The notes: generated by a model not told the origin, from the letters alone. A DNA stretch of 64,000 bases from Oscheius sp. JU75 (GCA_037178855.1 JASJZC010000001.1:7006001-7070000); one strand, 5' to 3'. Counted from the first letter of the stretch, positions 24,101 through 37,332 are shown. Numbers and translations are program-made.

Positions 24101-26589
24101 CTAGGCGTTTGCAGTGAATGGGAAACGTTCAGCATATCGTCTGTCTCTAATGTACTTGACAGTGACGAGGTTTCCTGAAATACAACTATCATTGAGAATG
24201 AAGAGTCGCTAACCATTGAGCCATTTGGCGTGTAGAGCAGTGAAACAGGCCTTGGCATCATCGAGGTTGCCGAGTTTCATGTACAGCACGCCTTCCTATA
24301 AAAAATTATGTTCAAGAGCAATGCAGTTGTTCAAAGCAAAAAAATAATGAAAAGGCTTACAGTGGAATGAGTGTCGAAGCTGAAATGAACAGGCCGAACG
24401 GGGTAGATCTTATCCAAAACTTTCAACTTCAGGCGGTCGTAGTTTACTCTAAAGATTGCATTCAGGAGACTGCTTAGAAGAACTAACGGTTCGTCGGCAT
24501 GCTTTCCCTCACGATTCTCGCGAACGTCTCTAATTTTCAAGCAGCGAGTCAGAGCTTCGGTGGGAACGTTCGGCGACAGGTATTTCATGGGAGTTTTGTC
24601 CATTTCGACCGTAGACTTCGTAGTTTCCGGAAATGCTGAAAACTGTCCATTATTCAGAAAAACAATTTGATAGGACATTTATTCACTTCTGTAAGTGCTT
24701 GCAAGGAAAAGAACGTTAGACAATAAAGAATAGCAAACAAGTAATGTGTGGGACAAAAAACAAAATACGATCGTGTGCTGGCTAGCCTAAAGCTTACCGC
24801 TTCCTTGCCAACCAGACTTCTTGTAGGGGATCCAGCGCCAGACTTGGCATTCTTGGCCACGGATGAGGACACATTCAGTAGCGATACGAGACTCGTTCTC
24901 GTTTATGAAGTCAACAGCACGCTCCCAGCGTTTCAGATCGTCAGCACTTCTAAAAAAACAGCAAATTGGCGAGTCTTCCGAATCGCTTTACCTTTTGGCA
25001 GGAGGATACATTTTGTCACGGACATGGGGAACGGTAATATTCTCATTGCCTTCTTCAGAAGAAATCTGGACCATGTCAATTATTCTCTCCACGAGATCTT
25101 CAAAGGCTACTTGCTCTTTGGCCTGCTTCTCTCTGTAGTATCTGTGAGCAAAGTAGATGCCGGTAATGAGAAGAGTTCCTAGAAAATATGAATTAATAAT
25201 GAAAACAAAGTGTTTACCTCCGGCGACGATAGCTACAGGCAAAATGGCATATCTATAGAAGAATTCGACGGTGTCTTTTGCAGCAGTCCTCAGAACGCCA
25301 ACCGTGCCAGCAATTGTATCCGGACGAGAGGCAACGACGTAGGCGGTCAGCAAAATGCCGAGGAAGAGCGTAAGAATGATGAGGAGAACCCTCGGGACGT
25401 CACTCCAGACAGAACGCTGCTTGATGGAGAGACGGCCAGTGCGTGCATCACGCGTGACGTTCGTCCTGGTGACTCCACGACGCAGCTCGTAATTGTCTCC
25501 AGGACGACTTCCAGCGCTCAGATTGTTGCCCAAAAGACCGTCTAAGGCACGACGGATGCCGCTACGACGGTCACGACCAGTCGAGCTGATATTGTGCACC
25601 GTCCGTTGAGTCTCTTCGCCAGCGCCATCAGAATCCTCTTCTTCTGTCGTATGACCGAGATTGGCCATTCCGCGGCCTGAGCAAAATGCTATGACCGAGA
25701 AGCTTATCGAACTTACGAGTGATTGAAGACTGGACAGAAAACTTGGGGCTTGGATGGAAAGAGGCATCCGGTGACAGATAAGACGAAGTAACCGTAGCGC
25801 TCGTGTGAGTGACGGGTCTGATGGGAGTCCTGAATAGGAAATAAAATATAAGCGATCGTTAAAATTACTTTAGAGCTCTCCGGGGTGGTGTAGAACCAGG
25901 AACATCTCCGCCAGGGGCTCCGATGAGCAGTCTAGAAGTATTGGAAGTAGTAGATCTGCTGGAAGCTGTCGTGGTGTTCAATCCCGGGATGATATTGTTC
26001 GTCGGACGATTTGGTTTACGTCTAAAAAAAGAAAAAAAAGTGATACAATAAACATACAACGCACCTAGCGGGGACTGGTGGTGGAGAAGGAGTCCGATCC
26101 TTGACAGGTGTCGAACTAACAGGCTTGCTGGTCGAGCTTTTCGACGTAGACTTCTTGGGCGAGATGATCTCGATATCCTCATCCGAACCATCTGAAATGG
26201 CTGGAATTTCGCAACATTATAAGAACACGTTCGCTTAGTTATTTCGAAATTATCCCGCTCTTTGCCAAAATGTAAAAACAAGATTTACCTTCGCTTTCTG
26301 ACTTTTGGACAACTTTCTTCGTAGACCTCGTGGCCCTAGATGTCGATTTGACAGTCTTCGAAGTACTTGCAGGAGCTGGAGTGGGTTCCGCCTGAACATA
26401 GTTTGATAATAAACTAAGTATCCTAACCTTGGTCTTGGTTTTGTCAGAAACAGCTCCTTGTTTCAGTTTGAAGAGCTTCTTCTCGTATATTCCACGGCTC
26501 GTGCCCATAACTGGGCCAAGGTTTTTCATGCCGTGTTTGATAAGCTCGTCGCGCAACTGCGCATCCGATAGAGCTTGAATAGCCTCCAT
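24101..26589 (-). CDS. lem-2: LEM-domain inner nuclear membrane protein (LEM2/MAN1 type)
   Basis: This gene encodes an integral protein of the inner nuclear membrane that binds BAF and lamina. An N-terminal LEM domain (ALSDAQLRDELIKHG, then GIYEKKLFKL) is followed by a serine/threonine/proline-rich linker. Two membrane segments follow (VLLIILTLFLGILLTAYVV near 25380; AILPVAIVAGG plus TLLITGIYFA near 25200). After that comes the MAN1/Src1 C-terminal domain with the hallmark CQVWRWIPY (near 24830), then a fold resembling the RNA-recognition-like domain of MAN1 (VLYMKLGNLDDAKACFTALH). The start ATG at 26587-26589 follows tttttcag by four bases. The last intron gives an end at TAG 24101-24103. 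About ten short introns are present. Confidence 0.92.
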
Positions 26590-29302
26590 TCGACTGAAAA
26601 ACATTGAACCATTAAGTAAGAAGAAGGAATAAGCATAAAAAGTATTATGGGTACGAATGATTTCAAATACGAAAATAGAGAGCGAGTCCCGCCCACAGCC
26701 CACAATTAGAGCAGGTTTACGCCTGGAACAGACGAAATACAGCATAACTGGTACATGGAACAAGAGCTCATGAGCAAACAGACAAGTCACAACTATACAC
26801 AGATATGATAGTGACAGAGGGTAATTTCTGGCTATTCTTTTTCAGCAGTATTAACCCTTTCAGCGAGGCAAAAAAGAGCAATCGAGTGTAAAAAAGGCGA
26901 AACAGTGAGAAAAAATTATTTTGGCAGCGAAAGTCGGGAAAGTACTGGATGAATTACGGTAATCCACTCGCGCCAGAGGGCCTGCGATGGTAGTAGTAAA
27001 GGAGTCACCACGGCTCAAATTTTTCAGTACGAAATTCTGCGTCATGACGTGCTTTTACGTATTGTTCGACATTTTCGTCCCTTCTTTCGTTGTTGCCATA
27101 TTTCTTGCTCTTTTTTTGTTTATTTTATTGCTTTTCTCACCTATTTAGGCCTTTATGACTTCAAATAATAGTTTTCAACAATCTTTTCTGGGAAAATAAC
27201 AATATTTCAGTGGATAACAAGGCAGCTAACTAGAAAAGTTTATTAGATAGGAGGGTATGTACGCGAGCAAGACCCACGAGGCGCAAAAAGGGATCCTGGA
27301 CTTTGCGCTTGTCGTACAGGCTGCGCCACCAGAAGGAGAGATGGGAGTCGATCGTGAAGGCATGGTGAAAACCAAGTTTATACGCAATCATGTACAAAGT
27401 GTTTTTACCGTATGTTTTATTCGGTTTCTGGCCGTTTTTTAGCAGCAATTTTCTTACAAACAAATGGGGAAGATCGTCGTAAGCAGGAGCTAGAAGACAA
27501 TCGTAGACGGCCAAAAAAAGCTACATTTTCTCTAAGAAAACCCGGTAAAGATAAACATCGATGCAAATCCGATTTGTTGGTTTTTAAGACAAGATTAGGT
27601 ATTATGACAAGGAAAAAGCTTTGCCAGGGAAAGAGCAGTGGCTTCATTGGAAATAGCGGAGTAGATCGGATACTTCCATTTTGTCGATATCCTCAAGATC
27701 AGGAGTGTAGTTCCTTCATTTTTCTGCTTCGACGGCCTCATAACGCTGTCAAGAATATTCTCCCCTTCTTCCTTTGGTTTGCGGCCAGGAAACACCTTAA
27801 CAAAATGTTTATGACAAAGGATTTGGGACACCTTCAAGTTCGGGGTATTTGTCAGGACATCTTTGTACTTCTCTGTTCTGTCTCTTCATTTATGAGTTCT
27901 TGGGACAGTTTTAAAAGACGAGGGCACTCATGACTAGTTGTCTTTTGCAAAAACAGTGATCTTTGACGATAAATTGGCTTTTCGACTCCAGAGCTTTTGC
28001 TGTCTGATTTTTGGCTGGTAACTACGGAAGAACACGCATGCTCGCAGCCTAAGGGCTCAAAATGTACTTGGGAGACGGGTCATGCTCAAATTTTTCAGAC
28101 CTATCATGTCGAGTTGAAAAAATGCATAACACGGGGTAGTCTCCGAGACCGGAATCAGCAGACGAACCTCATCCCATCGTTTTGGCAGATTTTACGCGCA
28201 AACATCTCCAGACTCTCTACATTGAAATTGACTTCTTGTTGACTCTTGAAAGACTACAGAACCTGAAAACTAACAGGAGACCATAAGCTGAGGACTGAAC
28301 TTTTGGTGTGCGTTGCTAGAAACTTGCACAGAGAAAAGAAGCAAAAAAATTGACTCTTACTGCCAGAAGTTTCATGCGCAAAATTGAGAAAACGTCTTTC
28401 CTAGTGGCTCCACGGGTCTCTAAGAACTATACCAAACACCGTTGTGAATTCAATAGAGAGCCGAAGGAACCGGGAAAGCCGAGCGTGACACCTTCATTCA
28501 AAGGCTGCTAGTCGTGGCGGATTTACAACTGGCTGTCATTTATGCCGTCTTTCTCCTTTTCAAAAGGAACGCGAGTGTCTGGCGCTACTGTCCGCATTGT
28601 CTACTGTCAGTGGGCTGTACTGTCAGATGTCAAAAAGTAGAAACGTCTGATCTTGTTTGAAGAGACGAGGAAGCCATCAGCACAGAGAACGTCTTGGATC
28701 CACAATACTCTTTGGAACTACTTTCGCTTTGACAGGACTCAATAAGTCGACAAGATGCAACAGTAGGCAACGCGCATTTTTGACAGTTTGCAACAACTTC
28801 TGAATGAGACTTTTACAATTTTCCCCATTAGGGGAGCTGTGAGTCGCCTCCAGATTCCCAATATGCGCACCTGCCCGATACTGTTTGTCTTCGAGAGGAC
28901 AGAAGGTCTCTCAGGAGCGGCAAGAGCCCTTCTCGCGATCGTATTACGCTCGTTAATCAGGCGTAAATCATAACTTGACCCCATTGGGCGAGCATAAACA
29001 CAATATCTCATGAAGACGGCATATGGCTCATGTCTAATCCTGTCGCCTCCTTTGTCTCCCCTTCATCCCGTCTGATTACCCGAGTCTCTCGTCTCTCTTT
29101 CCTTCTTTTGGCCTCCGTATTTCATCCGTCTAACCTCTCATTTTCATAACTTTTTCTAGCCTCCCGACTATTTATGCTACCTCCAATTAATTCCGAAGAC
29201 GACCTCCAAACTTTACGCCACAAAAGCACCGCGGGTGATCCGTCTCCTCTCGATCTTCCCTTTTCGTCTCTCTCCTCCCCTTTACCAAATAGCCTCTAGG
29301 TA
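26590..29302. other. 2.7-kb gap without a confident gene
   Basis: This gap is lower in GC than the genes around it. The longest open frame is 173 codons on the plus strand (27412-27933), without a recognisable domain. On the minus strand, between about 27870 and 27230, peptide-like pieces (for example DLEDIDKMEVSDLLRYF and PAYDDLPHLF) appear in different frames broken by stops. These could be exons of an unrecognised gene or remains of a dead one. Promoters of lem-2 and of the olfactomedin gene must lie at the two ends. Confidence 0.4.
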
Positions 29303-30626
29303 ATGAAGAACCGACTAATGACCCAAATGACTTCTTCTCCTGCCTTCTCCGAAAACTTTCAAATTGCTTTCTTTCAGGCCGCAAATGCTCTGATGTGGAA
29401 ACAGACTATCCCGTGGCTGGCTCTGTTGGCCAGTCTTCTGGTCATCTTCTTCCAGAGGAAAACCATCACTCTTTTGCAGGTTCTAATTGTGTATGTACTA
29501 CCAAAACCCCCTACTAGAGTCAATCCAACATCCAGACGAGGTCTAAACGCTCAATTGAGGACAACTCTCTCTATGTGCCCGTCTTCGCTCAAATATCCGT
29601 AGGTATTTCTTCTAAACTTGAAGTTTTCGTAGCGGAAGGCAATGAAAAGACTGTGTCGCCAACAAAGCAGGAGAAACGTCAAGCCGTCTCTTGTGACAAC
29701 AACCGAACCCCCACAAATTTACAGAAAAAGTAACTATGGCTCTTTCCCTCCGTAGTACACGAATCTTAGAGTGTAGTGGCAACGTAGCGTTTGGTCCAGC
29801 TCGCCTGATTGCCAAGCGACCACATACTGTCGGTTCTGTCATGAGAGATGGGGATCAATGGTACGTGACAGAATACCATCTCGGCTATAATGTCCTGCAG
29901 TTTGTTAGCTCTAAAGTAGGTCATTTTCTTTAGGACAAGACGCACTTGTTAAGAATCTAAACAACTCTTTACCTCACGAAGTTTACACTTTACCCTACGC
30001 CTTCCAAGGAACAGACATGACCGTGTTGAACGGAACAATCTTCTTCAACAGTGCCGACGATCTCGTAGCCTACAATTCACAAACAGGCGCCGTCAATCAG
30101 GACAAATTGCCTCTTTCCAAAGTGAGGATCTCCGCTGGCAATCACCCCTTGCTTTAGCTGCCTTTATACAACTCGTCGTCTTCCGTGGTCGACATACAGA
30201 TTGAGGAACACGGCCTGTGGGTGATCTTCCGACGAACAGGGGAGAAAAGCCTGACTGTTCGACGGATGGTCCCTTCTACCTTGAAGGTATCCCCTCAGAC
30301 TCCCTCTAATCGAGTAATCTTGGGTTGTGACCACCTGGCAACTGCAAGAGATTGACTCGTCCAACTGGTGCAACTCGTTTGTTCGCTGTGGAATCCTCTA
30401 CTCTGTCCGGTGTGCAAGAGAAGGAGTCAAAATACAGCCAGTCTACGACTTTTACCAGAACTTGCAGATTGGCGGGAGGGTTGATTCCTTTCCAGGTACA
30501 TTGAGTTTTACTCGTATACAATCGCAATTAGAATTACACGAAGTGTCCAGTGTCCAATACGACCCGAAGTCTCGTCAGCTCGTTCTCTTCTCAGTCGGGA
30601 AGATTCTCTCTATTCAGATCCTCTAA
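29303..30626 (+). CDS. Transmembrane olfactomedin-domain protein with two faulty exon junctions
   Basis: The product is a probable type II membrane protein. A short N-terminus is followed by one membrane helix (TIPWLALLASLLVIFF, exon 29303-29479) and then by an olfactomedin beta-propeller. The propeller shows VYTLPYAFQGTDMTVLNG, HGLWVIFRRTG, CGILYSV and a final VQYDPKSRQLVLFSVGK. Nematode colmedins such as UNC-122 share the membrane-olfactomedin layout; no collagen repeat is seen here. Introns are extremely short (about 26-36 nt). Two joints do not work as read. Near 29910-29933 no GT-AG choice keeps the frame, and at 30323 the expected acceptor reads cttgg instead of cttag. Either the copy is decaying or the sequence has small errors. 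The start ATG follows cctctag by three bases. Stop TAA is at 30624-30626. Confidence 0.75.
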
Positions 30627-30632
30627 TGTGCT

Positions 30633-30642
30633 AATAAATAAA
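30633..30642 (+). terminator. Overlapping polyadenylation signals after the olfactomedin gene
   Basis: Two overlapping AATAAA copies start 7 bases after the stop codon, and the next gene's ATG is only about 75 bases further on. Confidence 0.65.
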
Positions 30643-30716
30643 GCTTTCTTCTCCTAATTTGCCTTCTATCCCCTAGCTAATCCTCTCCTTTTGGGGGCAG
30701 CTGAGGCCATGAAACG

Positions 30717-32610
30717 ATGTCGGACGCCGAGGATGAACACACAGAAGACTCGTCTCCTCTTCCTGCAGACCGTGAGAAATGGAGAAAGGTAAGTCTTGTT
30801 TTCTTGTAGGGAAAAGGCCATTTGAGGGAGCCAAAATGGTTCTGCCCCATGCGGGTCTGTATCTTTTTCTCTTCGTTTACCTCCTAGTCGGTGCTTGGAT
30901 CTTTCAAAAGTTGGAATACGAGGCGGATAAGAAGCTCCAGAGGGCCAAGATCAGCAGAGTGAAGGAGGTTTGTATTCATTTTTGACTCATCCTTGGATTT
31001 AAGTCTTGTCATGTGCACCGCACCATTCGGTTTAGGTTTACAAGGAGATAGCAGCTGAGATCAAGTCGATGGCGTCCAGTAATGCGGCTTGGGACAAGGG
31101 AAAAGAGGGCCTGTTTCGTGAACTCTCAAAGTAAGGCCGCATTGCAATGAATCTGAAATTTGTAGACTATCCTCTGCTCACGAGAACCGAGCCTTTACAA
31201 TAGATTCGAACTTTGACAGCACCGATGCTCTGCAACCGAGATGGACCAAAAGTGGATGTCTTCTCTACGCACTCAGTATTCTGGTTCGGATTCTCTTGAG
31301 ACCCTATAAGAATAGTTTAAGACAACCACTGGCTACTCGTATGCAGTTCCTGTGACTCCATTCGGACAATATACCGCCATCGCTTATGGACTATTAGGTA
31401 TTCCGATGATGGTCCTGGCTGCCGTGGATATTGGTCGTTTTCTCTCTCATATCGTCCTCGAAGCCTACTCGAAGGTATATAAAGTTAGCATAAAAGAAGA
31501 AGATGTTACAGTACAAGTCGTTGTCTCTCTGGGAAAAGTTCTCTCAATCCTTTCTGATCGAGAGATTCAGTGCCCTACTCTGTCGCAGATATTCACCCAT
31601 TCGATCAGACGACGATCTTCAGTCTCATGGAATACGTCTGTTTGATTCAGTAAGATGATAATGGCATTCGTAGGAATAGAGGAACCGGGCATTGAAGAAG
31701 AAGAAAAACCTTTGGAAGAGCCTTCAAAGCGTCTTCCTCTCAGCATAAATGCATCAATCCTACTGGTCAGTCACTCCAAAAACCGCTAATAGACTCTCAA
31801 AGGTATTCTGCATGATGGGAGGACTAATGTACATTGCTGCCGGTGGAAAGGCTACCTTCATTGAGGCATTCTTTGTGACTTTCAACCTCGTGGCCAACTT
31901 GACAATGAGTGAAATGCCCAACGACCTCAACCACGTCTTGACTCTTATCTATATCTTCGTTTTTGTTACTTTTGGTTGGTTCATCTAATACCTTGCGACC
32001 CCCAGTGGCTCGAGAAACAAGATTATTTCCAGGCGTGGCCGTTCTGTCGATGTGTGCAGAGCTGGCGGCCTTTGAGCTGAAGGAGATCTTCCTCAAGATT
32101 CACTACTTTGGCAGAAAGATCAATTTCAAGCGTAAGAAGAAGGATCAGATGGAGGTGATTCTTATGCTTCAAAGCCTAAAGAAATGTTCAGGTGGAAGTT
32201 AAAGAGCTCCTGAAGATCATAGAAGAGATTCGTCGGAGATATCCTGAAAAGGAACACATCACCTCCTACGATATTCTTCAGTTCATGCACGAGCAACAGA
32301 AGCCATCGTTGACCGAGAGACGTGACACCATAGCCTTCATGCCTCAGACGATGGAGATTCTTCGATTCGCTGACGAACAGGACATGGAGGAGCGCAGTAC
32401 CAGTCGGCTGGAAGAGGTCCCCCTGATCGATGGGTACAGCTCTCGTCTCATTCAACTTCTGTCCCTTTTAGATCAACAAACAACAAGACTGGAAGGAAGG
32501 TAGACATTCTCCAATTTACCGACGATGATGACGTGGAGAGACATGTTTATCAGGAGATGCGGAAATACACCAGAGAATTCAAGACTACTGTCAAAGTCTA
32601 CCAATCGTAA
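30717..32610 (+). CDS. Two-pore-domain (K2P) potassium channel homologue with degenerate filters
   Basis: The K2P layout is visible: a first membrane helix (HAGLYLFLFVYLLVGAWIF), a long extracellular cap, pore loop 1 followed by a second helix, a cytosolic loop, a third helix, pore loop 2 and a fourth helix, then a charged tail of about 150 residues. Pore loop 1 reads TTTGYSYAV, so the filter's third residue is serine (TCG, 31337-31339) rather than glycine. Pore loop 2 reads FVTFNLVANLTMSEMP, where members normally have TTIGFGD, so both filter glycines are missing. The frame is intact through about ten introns to TAA 32608-32610, so it is not an obvious pseudogene. It may be a silent subunit or have changed ion selectivity. 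It starts 91 bases after the olfactomedin gene. Confidence 0.85.
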
Positions 32611-32681
32611 CCGTTGTTGTTCATAAAATTCATTATCCGTGGAGAAAGAGAATACCGGTTTCACATTATTACATGAAAAGA

Positions 32682-35600
32682 TCAGATGATACCCGAGTTT
32701 GAGGCGATTCGAACGAAGAACCTCGGCAAAAGAGACACAATGACTATGATGATTTGGCAAAGCCAAAATCTCGAATCTTCGGTGGTTTCGACAGCTACCC
32801 CTGAAAACGGATGACTGAAGCTGACAACTAAATAATATAAAACTAACCGGTCGGAGTGTCAGGAACCATGCCGGTAATGCTCATCCAGCTCACAACAAAG
32901 AAATATCCGAAATGGACGAGGAAGAAGAAGATAAAGATAGAATAAAGCGGTTTTGTCCAGCAACGCACTTCCAGGGCCAGATGGAGACAGTTGACCATCA
33001 TCATTCCTGTGGCCAGATAGTAGCCGAAGGTCCAGATTCCACATTCGGCTCGCTGCAGAGTCTGAAAATTGAAACTGGAAATGTTCCATGGAAGCTCACC
33101 ATATGACAGATGAGATACACGGCTCCGGCCTGCCAAATCCCGTCGCAGACATTGAACAGAAAGAGTCCGTTCGTATAGAGACTGCCCTTTATTCCAGGCT
33201 GGTATTTTTCTGGAGAGCGTAAAAGAACATCCGCCCCGTAATCCTGATCCAGAACACCCACAGCTATGGGCTGAACTGCCGTGAAGATAATTGGATAGAG
33301 GACGGAATAGGTCGGATCGATGGTGAAGGCTCCGGAATAACCGTCGAAGAACTGGTAGAAGAAGAGGATGAACACGCAGTTCTAAACCGAACTTTTCTTT
33401 GCATAACGAGCGTGATACCGTATTTTTGTACAAGAAGTACAAGAAGCTGAGAGCCAGTCGATCATAGCACCAGTGTCCGTGAACGAGAAGAAGTTTTCGA
33501 AGGAAGCGGAACCGAGAGATTGCGTAGTCACAAGCCATGACAGCCTGCATTCCCTCCTTTCCTTTGATCCCGATTCCAACGTGTGCAGCTTGAATCATCG
33601 GAACATCATTGGCTCCGTCTCCAATGGCCAGCACCTTCCCCTGGAAGTCGAGTTAGCACGCAAACTGCTCAGTGTAACCTTGAGAAACTGCTGGACTGTT
33701 TTTACCACCGAAGCCTTGTCAGAAGGCGTCATTCTGTAGCAGAGAACACTACTGGATCTGAAAGATTAGATTGTTCTGAAACTCAACAACGCCCACTTCT
33801 CTAATATCCTAATCATCGTCTCATTCCCCTTTTGGACCAGCTCCAGAGCCTTCGTTGATAGCACCAGACTGTAGCCTTTGGAGTCGCTATGGACCACATC
33901 ATCGGGACCGTTGATTCTGAGAATGGGAGTCCACTCGCTAAAGAGGCCAGAAGCTCTGGCAATGTTCTCAGCAGTCTCCAGTTTGTCTCCAGTCAGAACC
34001 CAGACCTGGATACCGGCGTCTCTCATCGAAACAATCGTCTCTTCCACACCGTCCTGAAGTCGGTCCTCGATTCCAGTCACTCCCAAGAGGGTCAGATTCT
34101 TCTCGTACTCATCGGCCTTGTCGGACAACATGTCTTCCCGATCCTCCGTCGTGACCATCTGAGCTTGTCTGAAAAATATATTAAGGACAAACATGACCAC
34201 TCACTGGTAGCTGGATCGGAGGTCTCGAAACTCTTCGGTGGACATTTTCCTCATTCCAAACATTAGTGTCCTCAGTCCTCTGCAAGAATAACTGTGCAGA
34301 TGATCTTCTAGAATCGCAATGTGTTCATTCGATCCGTCGACAATTCTCGGTATCATGGTCGAGTCGGCTCCTTTCGTGTACATGGTCAACGATTTTCCGG
34401 TTTGAATGATTACACTCATTCTCTTCCTTTTAGAGTCGAACGGAAGCACCAGCTTGACCGGAATTCTGTCTCAAGATTGGAAAGAACTAGAAGAGGAAGC
34501 TCACTTTTTCCTCGTTCCGTCCGGTCGACTGATCGTCACATGCGTTCCCGTCCTGTCTTCCAAACGGAACCGATACAATTCAGCTCCTTAAAATATTTGA
34601 ATGAGATTTTTTTTCAGATTACGAACCCTGAATCAAGGCCAGTTCATCCGGCGACTCTGCCTCGTATGGGCAAAAGTTATCCGGGAAGTCGAACGTCTTG
34701 TAATTGTCTGCTCCAGGCGTCCATCTAAATTTTGGGTGTGGACACAGAATCTGTGACTTACATGGATTTTAAGGGTGTGGCGATGGGTCTGATAACGTTT
34801 TTCCTGAAATTGTTCGCGACAGATCTCATCGAAGAGGAGACTCGGGAGACGACTGAGCTGACAGGGTTGGAGTCTGCACTATCGTCCCGGTACTGTCGGC
34901 CCCCGACTACTGTACTCACTACAGTGTCATCATCTTCGGAATCACAGGAATCTGCTCGGAGTGCTAGTCTTCTAAAGCCAATTTGTGTGAAAGTATGAAA
35001 TAAAACCCACGTTTGGATCCTCGGATTGTTCTTCATCTCCTGCTGTTTTTCAAGGAATTGCGTCATGGAAACGTCATAAAATGAGGCATTTCCAATGGTG
35101 TAGACACCTTCCTGGTAGTGCCCGACCTAGCCAAATAAGGCTTTTCAGAACTTTACTTCGAGAACTAGTAAACTAATGGGAATGTTGGCATGCAGAGGAT
35201 TGGATAAGGAAAGAAACGAGTGTTACCTCGATAACGTCCTTATGTGGCTTTTTGTTGACGACTACCGAGTTGTTGACTACGATATTCATAAAAAAGTGTT
35301 TGAGTCGCTCGTCTCTTTTCCAGTTCTCCGTAACACGCACCTTCAGAGACTGAGACATCACTGGACGTATCGGGTCCAGATTCGCCTAGTAGACACTTGT
35401 AAGGAAGTGACATGACCTACCGGATCTCCCCCAAAGTCGGTGTCGTCAATGGCACAATTTCGAAAAATCATCTTGTTTTCGGTCAGAGTCCCGGTCTTGT
35501 CACTGAGAACGTGGCTGATCTGTCCGAGTTCTTCGGGGATGTTCAGAGAGCGACAGTTAATTCCAAAATCGTTCTCGGCATCGTAGAGGTCCAGGTCTTG

Positions 35601-37332
35601 AGAGATAAAGTAGATTTGACCGAGTTTGATGATCTCGACTGTGATGTAGAGCGAAATCGGGACGAGAACCTGACTCGAAAGATCCTTACATGAGGATAAT
35701 TCTTACCTGATAGCAGATAATGAAAATACCTATTCCAAGAATGCCCGAAACCCATGGTTTTGGAGTATCATCGTCCAAGTAAGGGGCATCCGGCTGACCA
35801 TGGTCTTCGTGTCTTGAAGTGAAGAGACCGGTCAGGATGGCTCCCGAAAAGACCATAAAGAAGAGCATAATGACACAGAAGACGATGAATTTGTTCGTAA
35901 TCTTTTCAATGCCCGACATCTTGTGTGGAGCACGTCCGTTGTTCATCATCACCTGTTTCAGTTCAATACTTTTCTTGTAGCCATTCCTACCTTGGTATCG
36001 TGACCAGCGTACATGACCACCCCTTCAATGAATGTCGTATTCTTTAGTTTGGAGCCTCTCAAGAGCATGTTCTCCTTCGTAATCGGCTCACTCTGTCCGC
36101 CCTCTCGACCAATACTGGCTCGAATACTGTAGATCGCCTTGTCCGGCTTTTCACAGCTCAGAGTGTCTATGAACTCGTTCGGAGAGAAGCCAGACTCTTC
36201 CTAAAGTATTTGCTCTTTGGTAAGGAAATTGAATCCTACCCCAGACCAATCTGTGTACCTACGAGGAACGTGTCTCTGTTTGAGCGACGTCTCTCCGTCC
36301 AGATTGGCAGTCTCGACGAAGCAAGTGCCCTCCTCGTTGGATGACCTCAAATTGCACTATTTTAACATCATGTGTTTAGTGTTTTCCCGCTCAAACCACG
36401 TGGTGGTGCGATTCAAAACAATAGCTTTTCTTCAGTAATCTTATTTTACTCTTCGGTCACTTGAGGTCAAAAGTTCTAGTACATAAGAGAGACCTCTGAT
36501 AAGGAGCATGACGTCTAGTCCAGAAAAATCACCTAATAAAGAGGAGATCAGCCGGAATGTCCTGGTCATTAGAAACATGGACGACGTGTCCTACCAGTAT
36601 GTACTTCCATTGCATTCTGCGGAACCTCTGAGCGTTTCTGAATGAACTCTCAAGATTTTTGTATGTTAAACCAACGGGTCCCAAACATGACAAAACCGAG
36701 CATTGATTTCATTATCGAATTTCCAGCGGCGGAAGTCCTCGTATCCGTCTTTCAACATTGTTGTCCCGATGACGAACATTGGCGGAATAAGGGCCAGCCA
36801 TTTGTTGTACACACTCAGTTGTGGACAGAAGTTTAGAGCTAAGAAACTGCTAGATCTTCTTCAATACTCCCTCACCTGCGATGAAAAAGAAGTACAGATT
36901 GGCGTATCTTGTCTTCAACTGATGCCAGATGTTGAATGGGACAAATGTTATAAAACTGAACTTTTTGTATTGTTGCAAAAGTGGAGAGTCACCTGTATTT
37001 GGTAGTGGAAATGGCATTATTGGGATAGAATTTGTAGTTCGGGAGATCCTGGTATCGTCCTTCCTCGGAACAAGCGTTCACATTGATGACTCTTGTTCTG
37101 ATCAAATTGTTAGAATCGAATAAAAGGTTTCTTACGCGACTCTTCGATGACTCTTGGCCCGGACGATTTCAACAGGATTCGGGAACTCGAAGCCCGCATC
37201 GGGAATCCATTGAGAAAGGTTCTTTTTGTGCGTCTTCAGTGACTCTGGAGGCACCTCGGAAGGAGCCACCATTGATGGTGGTAGAATCGATGCGCTCTGA
37301 CTGTGGCTCGTCTTGATAAGAGGCGCACACAT
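32682..37332 (-). CDS. P4-ATPase phospholipid flippase, class V (ATP10)-like
   Basis: The product is a membrane ATPase that moves phospholipids to the cytosolic leaflet. The N-terminus has [20 protein letters not shown], then [11 protein letters not shown] and a first helix pair ending [10 protein letters not shown]. The actuator region has [15 protein letters not shown], the P4 form of the TGE motif. The phosphorylation site [10 protein letters not shown] is near 35490, the ATP site KGAD is near 34360, and the hinge [13 protein letters not shown] is near 33610. The text [10 protein letters not shown] with GHWCYDRLA and [12 protein letters not shown] resembles ATP10 types. The last exon adds helix 10 ([15 protein letters not shown]) and ends at TGA 32682-32684. 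The first in-frame ATG is 37330-37332; an upstream exon cannot be excluded. Its 3' end is 71 bases from the convergent K2P gene. Confidence 0.9.

Noticed and set aside
29174..29296. ATG at 29174 as the olfactomedin gene start
   Set aside because: Its frame meets a TAG just before the presumed acceptor; the ATG at 29303 reads directly into the membrane helix and follows cctctag.
32843..32860. Flippase stop codon at 32843
   Set aside because: A splice just before it (gttagt...ttttcag) adds the expected tenth membrane helix, so the true stop is at 32682.
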